From: Dugong dugon
Lineage: Eukaryota; Chordata; Mammalia; Sirenia; Dugongidae
Assembly: GCA_030035585.1 (NCBI GenBank)
Contig: CM057469.1
Location: 17,292,501-17,356,500, forward strand
DNA length: 64,000 nt
Direction of reading: 5' to 3'
Below the pieces are notes generated by a model. It did no database searches, was not told where the DNA came from, and worked only from the letters and a program-made list of their open reading frames with translations. The translations under genes were made by a program, and so were the position numbers. Shown in pieces: positions 40,349 through 50,230 of this stretch (position 1 is the stretch's first letter; each line of letters opens with the position of its first letter).

Positions 40349-41580
40349 CTTGAAAGAGCAATTCTAATTACCTGATTAGACATGTAATAGACTTTTAAAA
40401 TAATTTGGTAATTCTTGGTTAAATGTTCATCGAGCTTACTACTACTACAACTGCTGGGTAATTTTGTATTAAACATTTATAGCTACGACTTAATTTACCT
40501 CTTGCTAGTAAAATAGTGTATTAAACTTTCCATTAAGGTTTATGGGGAATTGAGGCATAACACTCTGTTCTTCTGGGTGTTCATCTGCGTATTATAAAAG
40601 TGAGGATGAGAAAGTAATGAAACAGAGTGAGAAAGCGTTGATTTTTGTGTGTTTTTAAAATTCAGTTTAGATTCCTGGTGAAAATTAATTATAAAGCAAA
40701 TGAGTAAAGATTTTCATTAGAAACACCAAATCTCCTCCAGAAGTTAAAGACAGTTTCAGGATCATACCCAGAATTTCCTCATTATTTATAGTAAGAGATC
40801 GCTACTGCATAGACTATGAACCTTTCTTAATATCTTCCAGTTCTCTTTAAGCTTCCTCTTTCACTATTTTCAAACAAGCGAAACGAGTCCACAAGAATTC
40901 ATTGAGGGCAGGGTAGGATCTCAGACTATACATATTTTTTTTAATGCTAACAGTCAGCTGTCTTTACAGTTTCTGAATGGTCTTTATCATTTAGGAAAAC
41001 TGGAATCTGCTGTTTGTAGTTTATCATTTAAGAAATCTGCAAGGCAGAACATGTGCATTTTACAATAGTTAAAAGAGTTCCTCTTTATTAAGAAATAAAA
41101 CTTAATAATCCCTCCGTTACTGCATATGTGCGATTCTCATCCTAGGATGTTATAAGCATTGTATTATTTTGGAATTGTTATTCCATTAGCAGGGACAGAT
41201 CCAGATTTTGTGAGCCTAAGACTTATACCATGGGGGCGGTAGGGTGGTCTTTAAGATTGCAAAACTGTGAATACGAATTTAAGTACAAAAGTGAATGTTT
41301 AGCATGAGAAAAGAAATCACAACAAATTATGAATTTTAAAAAGCTGACAAACACAAAGACTATAAAATCCTGAAAAATGAAGTATTATTATAACTAACTG
41401 CGATAGACCTCTGAGATACTTTTTTTTCTTACATTTTTTTGGCTGCATACTCTGATCACTTCTTCATTGGACAACAATTTTACAGTATCAGTTCCTATAA
41501 AGCTAATTTAGTCTTTCCTGTAGCATAGTTGATTGAAACATATTTTTTGTTGATAGTTTAGAAAATTTTCTTTCAGCTTC
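40349..41580. other. Intergenic sequence, nothing assigned
   Basis: AT-rich DNA with no exon or defined repeat that I can support. Confidence 0.4.
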
Positions 41581-41937
41581 TCAACTAATTATTGGTATTG
41601 GCATGTCTCTAAGTTCCTCTGCAGTATCTTGTGCTGGTAGGGCAAAGTCAAAGACTGTCAGCCCTTTGATGTCTCTCCACATTGTTATTAGGTCTAACTC
41701 AGCCAAGTCCTCAAGGTCCCTGGTCCTCCTCACAGTCTCCACATCCTATCTCTGCCAAGTTGGTCTTAGACTGGTGAGTGAAGTGGCCATGAAGCTTGGG
41801 TCATAGTGATCCCCAAGCCGGGGCTCATTTAGGTCCTTCTCCTTTGGGTCAAATACAAACTCCAGATAATCAGTTAAGGTCCACCAGGAACAGGTGGCCA
41901 CAATGGACTGGTGGATGTGAAAATAGTGCTGGTAGCC
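41581..41937 (-). pseudogene. Coding-like relic of unknown parent
   Basis: On the minus strand a 119-codon stretch (41,937 down to TGA at 41,581-41,583) has a single internal TAG. It reads GYQHYFHIHQSIVATCSWWT, then LTDYLEFVFDPKEKDLNEPR. The later part includes LGDHYDPSFM and EELRDMPIPIIS. The composition is protein-like, with mixed hydrophobic and charged blocks rather than low complexity. Stops lie just upstream. It may be a decayed retrocopy; I do not recognise the family. Confidence 0.35.
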
Positions 41938-42534
41938 TCAGAACTACTACCAGGAAATAAAGGGTGACCCCTAGGTTGGGGCAGTGCTGCTCCACACTCC
42001 TGAGGCTACCGCTTTCTTCCTGTGTCTACAAGGAGAACACGCTGGGCCTTGGAAAGGGCCTCTGTGTGTGAGGTGTCCTGATGCTTAAGCTTCCTTAGCC
42101 TCTGTCCACTGGGCTAGGCAAAGGACAGTGAGTAACCTGGCTTGGTAAGAAAAATGCTGTGCATGGAGTGAGCTACTTCCCAGTTTGCACAGCGCTCTTT
42201 CTCCCCACAGCTGGAGCTCAAAGATCCCCAATTCCAGTCTCAGTACCCAAGACCTAAATCAGGAAATATTTATGTAATTCCAGTCTTACATTCTGGAACT
42301 CAACATCAAGTTATCATGGCTTCACATAGCATCTCAGTAACTGAAACACCACCTTCTTTTTATGCCTCAAACCTTCAGTTGGGGAGCTCATGCCTTCTCT
42401 TGCTGGTGCATTGCATGCCCGCACACAGTGCCGCCCTTAGATTCATGAGAGACACAACCTAAGGGAGCAGGGACTAAGACACAGCCAGTCACTCATCTGT
42501 CATATCTCTGTGTAGTGATTATGAGCAACAACAA
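41938..42534. other. Intergenic sequence, GC-richer, nothing assigned
   Basis: Could hold the more decayed part of the relic at 41,581-41,937, since sequence of similar composition continues to about 42,150. No feature can be supported. Confidence 0.35.
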
Positions 42535-42737
42535 AAAACCAGTTGCCGTGGAGTCATTTCTAACTGATGGAGACCCCATTGTGTCAGAGTAGAACTGTGC
42601 TCCATAGGGTTTTCAGTGGCTGATTTGTTGGAAACAGATCACCAGGACTTTCTTCTGAGGAGCCTCTGAGTGGACTTGAACCCCCAAACCTTTCAGTTAG
42701 TAGTTAAGCACTTAACCATTTACTCTACCACTGTCAT
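42535..42737 (-). mobile_element. AfroSINE-related copy (second subtype), antisense
   Basis: 'aaaccagttgccgtggagtc', 'gggttttcagtggctgattt', 'cagatcaccaggactttctt', 'gaggagcctctgagtggact' and 'agttaagcacttaaccattt'. Confidence 0.85.
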
Positions 42738-43189
42738 TTAAAAGCACAGGAAGATGGGAGTTCCCATCCCTGAACCTCCTCCCCAGTTCCGTAGATTGCT
42801 GCTGTTGGACCTTCCTAATGCCCAGTACCTGCTTCTGAGATCTGGAGTCTTAGGCTTCTGTGGCCAAATATGAGTCTAAGTAAAGACCTATTATTGCCAC
42901 AGTCGTTTGGGTGCTAAGCTTTTCTGGCTACCCTAGATTGCCTCTGCTAGGATAAGCAGCTGGATCAGAGTTCCCAGCTTCTTTTGGCTCTGGTGAAAGG
43001 ATCTCACCCCAGATTCTGGTATATCCTTGCTGTCCTGTGTCTTGTTGTACCCCTAACAATGACAATGAACAGGAAACCAATAAAATAAAATCCTTTGGGC
43101 AGTGTCTTAAGCTGGGTCACTTTTAACTAGTCACCTAAAAAGGTTAAGAAAGTAAGATTCTTCTCATATTTATTAAAAACAACTTTACA
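42738..43189. other. Intergenic sequence, nothing assigned
   Basis: No gene or clear repeat recognised. Confidence 0.35.
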
Positions 43190-43276
43190 CTGGGAGAAAA
43201 TTGAGCAATACATTTATGAAACTCAAAGAAAGAAAATATGAGCCAAAGATTTTACATCCAACAAAACTGACTCTCA
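43190..43276 (+). mobile_element. HAL1/L1-type fragment, first part
   Basis: 'gcaatacatttatgaaactc', 'aaagaaagaaaatatgagcc' and 'ttttacatccaacaaaactg' are the coding-region text of an ancient HAL1/L1 element. It is interrupted at about 43,277 and resumes at about 43,855 ('cacgcaagaactgagggaat', 'ccttcctgagggatgtacta'). Confidence 0.6.
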
Positions 43277-43854
43277 AATACAAGGGCACTGTGTCGGAAG
43301 TCCACAAGACCACACTCAGGCTCAATGTTTCACTAGAAGGATTCATAGGACGTAGAAAAGCTGTTACACTCATAATTACAGTTTATTACAGTGAAAGGAT
43401 ACAGATTTAAATCAGCAAAGGGAAAAGGTGCACAGAGTGAAGTCAAGGAAAAAGTAGATGTAAGCTTCCAGGTGTCCTCTCCCAGTAGAGTTGCACAGAC
43501 ACACTTAATTCCCCAGCAATTATGTGTGACAACACAATCAGAGGGTTGTCAACCAGGGAAGCTCACGTGGGCCTTGGTGTCCAGGGTTTTTATTGGAATC
43601 AGTCATATCAGCATGCCCACAGTGCAATAACAGATGTTCACAATAAATCACATTGTTAGCATTAACTATCTAATCATACTGGTACCACATGGCCCAAAGA
43701 CTCAGGCTTACAAAAAAAACACTTACCAGGCAAAATATTCCAGGAACTCAGGGCTCATGCCTCAGGAGCCAGCCAAGGGCCAGTCCTGAAGACAGGCCTT
43801 TCTTGGGAGTGTGCAGGTTTTGAGCAACCGAGGACTGCTGAATTAATCCTTTCC
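43277..43854 (-). mobile_element. LTR-like insertion in the HAL1 fragment, antisense
   Basis: 'acagtttattacagtgaaag', 'gcttccaggtgtcctctccc', 'aaccagggaagctcacgtgg' and 'ccagggtttttattggaatc' have the layout of an antisense ERV LTR (antisense poly-A signal 'tttatt' near the start). It interrupts HAL1 text on both sides. Family uncertain. Confidence 0.5.
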
Positions 43855-44130
43855 TGCACAGGCACAAAATAATACCAACACGCAAGAACTGAGGGAATAT
43901 TATTTCCATGAATCCTTCCTGAGGGATGTACTACAGAATGAGCTTTAGACAACCAAAATGACTAGAGAGAAAAACAACATAAGGACTGGTGGTGAGAACT
44001 GAACACATAATAACTTTCAGAGAGTTAAGGCTAATAGAAGGTTAAAAGGGAAAGAGTATGGCATTTAACGGCTATATGCTCAGACAATGTGGATATAGTA
44101 CAATTAGAACATATGTAAACATATTTTTTA
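43855..44130 (+). mobile_element. HAL1/L1-type fragment, second part
   Basis: Continues the element at 43,190: 'ccatgaatccttcctgaggg', 'cagaatgagctttagacaac' and 'gttaaggctaatagaaggtt'. Confidence 0.6.
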
Positions 44131-44965
44131 AATAATATTTTATTGTGTTTTTGGTGAAAGTTTACACAGGAAATTAGGTTCCTGTTTGACAACTAATACA
44201 CAAATAGTTCAGTGACATTGGTTACATTTTTCACAACGTGTCAACATTCTCATTAATTCCATTCTGGATGTTCTGTTTCTAGTACTCTGGTTGCATATCC
44301 CCTTGCCCTTTCATCTTTGCTTTAGAGTAATTGTTGATCATTTGGTCTCATATAGATGATTTTTTAAAGATGTGCAGTATTCATTGGTAATATTCTTTAT
44401 TTTATGAACTAATCTGTTATTTAGCTAAAAGGTGCCCTCAGTGGGTAGTTTTGATTTAAAGTTTATGGAGTATCTCAGGGTGATAGTCTCAGGGAGTCCT
44501 CTAGTCTCAACTGGTCCAGTAATTCTGGACCCTTAAATAATTCAAGTTCTGTTCCACATTTTTCTCCCGTTCTATGTGGATCAATCTATAAATGGCCATG
44601 ATCAGAATTGTTGTTAGTGGTAGTCAGGCACCATCTAGTTCTCCTGGTCTCATAACAGAGGAGGTTGTGGTTCATGTAGACTGTTAGTCCTGTAGACGAA
44701 TTTCTTCTCTCAGTCTTTGGTTTCCTTCTTTCTCTTTTGCTCCAGATGAGAAGAGACCAATAGTTGTATCTTAGATGGCCTTTCGCAAGCTCTTAAGACC
44801 CCAGATACTACTCACCAAACCAGGATGTAGAATATAAACTTTATGAACTCTATTATGCCAGTTCACTGAGTTGTCCTGTGAGACTATGGTCCTAAGGCTT
44901 CAAACCCAAAAACCAAATCCCACGAGGTGTTTGGTTATGTCTAAGAAGTATCTGTAACTGTGGCC
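44131..44965 (-). mobile_element. Elephant-type L1 3' end, antisense
   Basis: 'ttttggtgaaagtttacaca', 'gttcagtgacattggttaca', 'gttccacatttttctcccgt', 'taggcaccatctagttctcc'-like text, 'aagctcttaagaccccagat' and 'tatgccagttcactgagttg'. About 0.83 kb, the complement of the copy at 9,935. Confidence 0.85.
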
Positions 44966-45014
44966 ACTATAACCAAACCAAAAACCCGACAAGCACTCCA
45001 TATATGCTTTATTA

Positions 45015-45305
45015 TACAGATGAATATATATGTATGCATATACATGTATATACATATACATATAAAACCTGTGGCTGTTGAGTTGATTCTGACTCGTAGT
45101 GACCCTATAGGACAGAGTAGAACTGCCCCATAGAGTTTCCAAGAAGTGCCTGGTAGATTCGAACTGCCGACCTTTTGGTTAGCAGCTGTAGCTCTTAACC
45201 ACTATGCCACCAGGGTTTCCGCATATACGTATAGATACATGTATCTATGTACACACATATACATACCTATACACATATGTGCATACATACGTACATATAT
45301 AACTA
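45015..45305. repeat. (TACATA)n/(ATACATGT)n microsatellite split by a SINE
   Basis: Alternating TA/CA repeats occur at about 45,015-45,065 ('tatatgtatgcatatacatg') and 45,222-45,305 ('catacctatacacatatgtg'). An antisense AfroSINE lies between them (45,063-45,221). Confidence 0.8.
45063..45221 (-). mobile_element. AfroSINE (short class), antisense
   Basis: 'aacctgtggctgttgagttg', 'cctataggacagagtagaac', 'gattcgaactgccgaccttt' and 'ccactatgccaccagggttt'. It lies inside the microsatellite. Confidence 0.9.
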
Positions 45306-45509
45306 CAGAAATATTTTTTTTTGTTGCTGTTCTTACAAAATTATATATGTCCTAGAATTTACCGAAAATGTCCTTTTTGTCTATGTGTACTTCTTAGTGA
45401 CACCATTTACCTTGGTCAAGCTGTGCACACTTCCCCCAACTTCAGTGTTACCTTTCCCACTAAACAAGTAAAACAACAACAAAAAACAATTGTAAATTGG
45501 AAAACAGGC

Positions 45510-45630
45510 CCAGTGACCTGCTTCTGAAAGGTCACAGCCTTGAAAACCCTATGGAGCACAGCTAAACTCTGCACACATGGGGTCGCCATGAGTTGGAGTC
45601 AACTTGACAGCAACTAACAACAATAATAAA
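45510..45630 (+). mobile_element. AfroSINE 3' part
   Basis: 'agtgacctgcttctgaaagg', 'cagccttgaaaaccctatgg', 'atggggtcgccatgagttgg' and 'cttgacagcaactaacaaca'. The head is missing. Confidence 0.75.
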
Positions 45631-45914
45631 GGATATTAAAAAGGATACCTTCCTAGAGGATGGCAGCTGGAACCTAGTTTAAATGGAGTGGTCAGGGAAG
45701 ACCTCTTTGACTAGGGTCATTTAAGCTAAGAACTAAGAAATGAGCAGGAGCCAACCACTGGATGGGATGTGTGTGGGTGTGCACACTCCCATGCAAAAGT
45801 GTTTTATGCCTGAGGCAGTCCTGAGGTGGGAAAGACGTGGTGCTCTGCAGAAAGTGAAAGAAGCCTAGCATAGTTGGGCATTATGAAAGGGTGGCGAGTG
45901 GCATGGGGTTATCA

Positions 45915-46040
45915 GTGAGGGTCTTGCAAGCAAAACAACCCAGCTCTGGATGGTTTAAGCAGAGAAGGAGGTTACTAAACAGTTGGAGGGTTGCACACAG
46001 AATCTCCAGGAATGTTGGAGAACCATGTTTGAGTTCACAT
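45915..46040. repeat. Dispersed repeat pair, copy 1
   Basis: 'tggtttaagcagagaaggag', 'gttactaaacagttggaggg' and 'gttggagaaccatg' recur at 47,463-47,582. A more distant relative may start at about 50,960 ('gatttaagcaaaaaaaggga'). This is an interspersed repeat I cannot name. Confidence 0.6.
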
Positions 46041-46849
46041 GGTCTAAATAGGAGCTAACTTCAAACCTCAGCCAGTGAGGACACACTGGCTGCTAGCCAC
46101 CAGAACTGCCAAAGCTCCTTAAGGACCCCACAGCTCTGAATGGGTGGTTTGGCAGGGAAAGCTCAGGTCTTGTGTGCATACTCTAACAGCAAGAGAGTCT
46201 GAGAAATGGTGGTATTGGTTCAGCTTTTTAAAACACAGACCAAAATAAAAGTGGCTTATACAAGACGTCTCTTTCATGTAAAAGTCCAAGCAGGGGCACA
46301 ATCCAGGGGTGAGGGCTCTTCCTTTCTCATTCTAGCATTCTCTGAGATGCTGCTTTCTTCTTCAGGGTGGAAGATGGTTCACCCCCACACCTACATTCAA
46401 ACTCTAGCTAGTGGGAAATGAAAAAGGATACAGGAGAAAGTTAAATGGAAGGAATGGGAAATTCACCCAAGATTTGGGGCAGTTGGCTTGCTGGGTCTGA
46501 TGAGAGGGAGGGAAAACCAGACACTTATTAGGGGGGGAATTGGACACATCTGAGTGGCTCCAATCACATTTTAGAATGGGCAAGACTGGATTCTGCCATC
46601 TTAGTCCAGTATAATGTTTTCCCTAAGAACTCTTCTTGCAGTCTTTAGTAATTGGGGATAGTCTATATCAGAATTAGTTCCTGGTGGTCTAGCACTCCTT
46701 ATCCCATGTTATTTAGTTCTGTAAACCATTTTTTTATTCCTTCTATATATTATGCTTAATGCTAAGCACTGGTATGAGATGCTTATACTGATAGCATTGG
46801 TAGAATACAATATGCAAGCATTATCCTATATTTACATACTTAATCATAA

Positions 46850-47055
46850 TAATAATCACTAACATTTCTAAGGTGCTTTAAAAATTTTTCAAAGCATTTT
46901 CATAGGATTTATCTTGATTTCTCTGTAAAGTATCATCTTCATTGTAAGGATAATACAACAGGCTTGGAGAAGTTACTAAGGTCACATCACAGAACTGAGA
47001 ATCAAATCCATGTCTTTAGAATTCTGGTGCAGTGCTATTTCCATTACACCACAGC
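46850..47055 (-). mobile_element. MIR-type SINE, antisense
   Basis: 'ttttcaaagcattttcatag', 'caggcttggagaagttacta', 'aggtcacatcacagaactga' and 'atttccattacaccaca' form the antisense MIR layout. Confidence 0.65.
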
Positions 47056-47462
47056 CAATTCTGGACTACTCCAGGAGAGTCAAAAGTCTGCCTCTCCCAG
47101 GTTGTGGGAATTAAGCTATTCTCACAATGCCAAAGTATCACCTCACAGATTATATACTAACCGCAAAGAGAAAAGGTACCTTTCAATGAGGACATCTATC
47201 AATCACCTCTTTGACCAACTGATTAAACTTAGTTTTACTAATAGTGAGACAACCTGACTTACACCTCCTGATGTGATGCCATATGAAGCATACAGTAGCA
47301 CCAGTGTGTACAGTATATTCTTGCCAAAGAATGTTTAACTTCAATCAAATCAAGCCCTCGATTAGCCTCTACACCTGCCTTGCAGTTTACAGGAAATACA
47401 GGGAAAGGACAAGTTAAATGACATTAGAAAACAACCAGACATACAGAATGTGGGACTGTACA

Positions 47463-47582
47463 TTATCCAGATCCTGCAGGCAAAAAAGCCAGCGCCAGCT
47501 GATTTAAGCAGAAAAGGAAGTTACTAAATAGTTGGAGGGTTGCACACACACGTCAGGAGTGTTGGGGAACCAGGTCTGAGGT
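47463..47582. repeat. Dispersed repeat pair, copy 2
   Basis: 'agctgatttaagcagaaaag', 'gttactaaatagttggaggg', 'ttgcacacacacgtcagg' and 'gttggggaaccaggt' match the stretch at 45,915-46,040 in the same orientation, 1.5 kb away. Confidence 0.6.
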
Positions 47583-47907
47583 TTTACAAGACTTCTAGCT
47601 TGGACTCTTTAAAAGAATCAACGGCATTAAAAAGCGAATGCGGAAACTTTGATTGGATCCTGGTTTTTAAAAAGAACAACCCAGTTAGGAAAGGCATTTT
47701 TAAAGTGAATATGGAGTTTGCTTGATATTATAGAATTGTTAATTCTGTAAATGTGATAATGATAGTGTAGTTTTATAGGATATTGTTCTCAGAGGAACTG
47801 CATGCTAAAGTATTTAAATATGAAATGTTACCATGGAAAGTATTAATTATGAAATGTTATGATGTCTGCAACTTACTTTCAAATGGTTCAACAACATACT
47901 TGTTTGT

Positions 47908-47932
47908 ATACACACACACACACACACACACC
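47908..47932. repeat. (CA)n microsatellite
   Basis: About twelve CA units, 420 bases upstream of the SMYD3 start codon and just outside its CpG island. Confidence 0.9.
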
Positions 47933-48099
47933 CCTACATACATATAGAGGGAAAGAAGAGCGAGCAGAAACGGCAAAATGCTTAGAACTGTTGTCTCTAC
48001 TTAGAACTGCTGGATCTAGGAGGGTTCTTCCAACTTCTCCGTAAACATTAAAATTTTCATAATAAAAAGTTGGAAGAGAAAGAAACCCCACTACCCTTC

Positions 48100-48720
48100 C
48101 TAAGCAGAGCCGCCTTGGGCAAGTGGCTCTCAGGGCCAGGTGGGACCGCCTCTACAGCCCTGCTCCGCGGGACGTTCGGCACGCGGTCTGGGCATGCTCA
48201 GAGGCCGGCAGCACCGCCCCCGCCCCTTGGGCGTACGTGTACGCGCAGGGCGCAGGCGCGCGGTCCCGGCGGCCCGTGAGACGCGGGACGAGGTGGACTT
48301 CAGAGGTGCGGGACCTGCTAGAGGATGGAGCCGCTGAAGGTGGAAAAGTTCAGCACCACGGACCGGGGAAACGGGCTGCGCGCCTTAACGGCGCTGCGCC
48401 CTGGAGAGCTGCTCTTCCGCTCGGATCCCTTGGCGTACACGGTGTGCAAAGGGAGTCGTGGCGTTGTCTGCGACCGCTGCCTGCTCGGGTACGTACGGGA
48501 CGTCCTCGCCCACCTGGGTCCCGAGCTGCGCAGGTCCCGGGGAGTTGGGGGTGGCGGGCGGGCAGCACGTCCCCGGGACCCCGTCTGGGCGGGGCTGCAC
48601 TGGGGCTGCGAGGTGCCCGGCCCCGCTCTCTCTGACGCGGTGCTCCTGGGGGCGCGTCGCGGCTGACAGCCCCGTCCGGCCGACCCCATGGATGCAGCGG
48701 CGGGGCTGAGGTCCCAGGAG
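48100..48720 (+). promoter_or_regulatory. SMYD3: CpG island: SMYD3 promoter and first exon
   Basis: An abrupt shift from AT-rich to strongly CpG-rich sequence. It holds a GC box ('caccgcccccgccccttggg' at about 48,210) and an NRF-1-like 'cgcaggcgcgcggtc' at about 48,250. No TATA box is evident. The transcription start probably lies at about 48,200-48,310. Confidence 0.8.
48325..48488 (+). CDS. SMYD3: SMYD3 coding exon 1 (SET and MYND domain methyltransferase)
   Basis: Encodes the first 54 residues and two bases of codon 55: MEPLKVEKFSTTDRGNGLRA, LTALRPGELLFRSDPLAYTV, CKGSRGVVCDRCLLG. It aligns without gaps to human SMYD3. Visible parts are the N-terminal piece of the split SET domain, with the R14-G15-N16-G17 AdoMet-binding loop, and the first MYND zinc ligands C49 and C52. 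The donor is CGG|GTACGT in phase 2; the remaining exons lie beyond the window. SMYD3 is a lysine methyltransferase described for histone H3K4 and H4K5 and for MAP3K2. The start context is GAGGATGG, with a CpG-island 5' UTR. Confidence 0.94.
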
Positions 48721-49037
48721 CAGCTCCTATAGCTTGGCAGGGCGGAGCTGGGCGCGCGCACCCCCACTTTCCCCGGACTAGGGTAGGAATTGGGGGAGCC
48801 AGTGGCGCAGGCAGAGGAAGCGTTGGGCCGTGGGTAATTTTGAAGAGAAACAAAAAGTCTGTGGTCTGTGCGAGAAGCTTCATTGGTACTGCTGTGGAAA
48901 TCACAGGTGGAAGGATGAGGGTAGGTGAGAGCAGGAGTAAGTATAAATCAGCTCACACCTGAGGCTCCACGGGGCACGGACTCGGCTTGGAGGCGGCGGA
49001 AGAAACCTGGTGTTTACGGAGCACTTTCTATGGTCCA

Positions 49038-49258
49038 AGGAGCCCTGGTGGCGCAGTGGTTAAGCGCTTGGCTGCTAACCGAAAGGTCGGCTGTTCGAAC
49101 CTACCAGCCGCCGCGTGGGAGGAAGATGTGGCAGCTTCCATAAAGATTTATAGCCTTGGAAACCCTACGGTGCAGTTCTGCAACGGGTTTTTTGGTTTCC
49201 TATAGGGTCGCTATGAGTTGGAATCGACTCAACTGCAGTGGGTTTGGGTTTTTGTTGT
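49038..49258 (+). mobile_element. AfroSINE (full-length class), well preserved
   Basis: 'aaggagccctggtggcgcag', 'ggttaagcgcttggctgcta', 'gaaaggtcggctgttcgaac' and 'gttggaatcgactcaactgc', then (GTT)n. A 21-base stretch of tail-like text ('gcaacgggttttttggtttc') sits inside the body before 'ctatagggtcgctatgag'. The CpG-rich head suggests a fairly young copy. Confidence 0.9.
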
Positions 49259-49714
49259 TGTTGTTTATGGTCCGGACTGTTTGGCCTGAGGATAGGAAGA
49301 TGAACGGGACAAGGGCAGATCAAATGACAGAGATAATGAAGTGTAACAGAGTGTATCAGAAGGGCTGAAATAGAGGTGCAAAAAATGTGTGTGGGTGCAT
49401 AAATTACTGGGATATGATGGTGTGCTTTGGCACTTAATGGCTGTGCAGGCAAGGCTAACCCTTAACCACCTATCTAGATGCAAGACTTCATGAAAAAGTG
49501 TTTTGTAAACCTCGAAGCACTGTGCCAGTGTAAAGTGCTTTGCCAAAGAAATTTATGTAAATGTGTCACGTTGTATTCAGTCACCAAATATTGTTGAGTT
49601 CCTATTGTGTGCCAGAGAGAAGAGCTCTGTTTTGAGTTTGAGATGAGTGGGATCATTTTGACTGCTCTTCCATACCCATTCCACTACCCATCATAATTTT
49701 GCCCTACTGTGGTG

Positions 49715-50230
49715 GTTTGCATGTTGCTATGATGCTAGAAGCTATGCCACCGTTATTTCAAATACCAGCCCAGTCACCCATGGTGGACAACTTTTAGTGG
49801 AGCTTCCAGACTTAATGACAGACTAGGGAGAAAGGCCTAGCAGTCTACTTCTGAAAGTGAGCAAATGAAAATCCTGTAGATAACAAGAGAATATTACCGG
49901 GTATAGTGCTGGAAAACGAGCCCTATAGGTTGGAAACCCGTTGCCGTTGAGTCGATTCCGACTCTTAGAGACCCCATAGGGTTTCCAAAGAGTGCTTGGT
50001 AGATTCAAACTGTAGACCTTTTGGTTAGCAGCCGAACTCTTAACCACTACGCCACCAGGGTTTACCCCTAGGTTGGAAGGCACTTAAAAAAAAAAAAAAA
50101 ATACACCGGGGCCACAACAGTGGACCCAAACATACCAACTATTGTGAAGATGGCACAGGACCGGGTAACGTTTCATTCTGTTGTACGTGTGGTCGCCACG
50201 GGCAGAGCTGACTGAACTGCAACTAACAAC
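49715..50230 (+). mobile_element. Internally deleted RTE element (5' UTR joined to 3' end)
   Basis: The RTE 5' untranslated region ('gttgctatgatgctagaagc', 'ccatggtggacaacttttag', 'tctacttctgaaagtgagca') continues to 'ggttggaaggcacttaaaa'. It then jumps to the 3' terminus ('gtgaagatggcacaggaccg', 'gtttcattctgttgtacgtg', 'aactgcaactaacaacagca'). The whole coding region is missing. An antisense AfroSINE (49,936-50,068) is nested inside. Confidence 0.75.
49936..50068 (-). mobile_element. AfroSINE (short class), antisense, 10-bp duplication
   Basis: 'acccgttgccgttgagtcga', 'gatttccaaagagtgcttgg'-like text and 'ccactacgccaccagggttt'. TAGGTTGGAA flanks it at 49,926-49,935 and 50,069-50,078, so it inserted into the RTE derivative after that element was formed. 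Confidence 0.85.

Noticed and set aside
48123-48904. Frames of 149-184 codons on both strands around SMYD3 exon 1
   Set aside because: Shadows of a CpG island; Arg/Pro/Ala-rich with no domain. Only the frame at 48,325 matches a known protein.
49265-49546. Possible SMYD3 exon 2
   Set aside because: Neither strand encodes the expected MYND continuation with C62/C65 spacing; no acceptor in the required phase.
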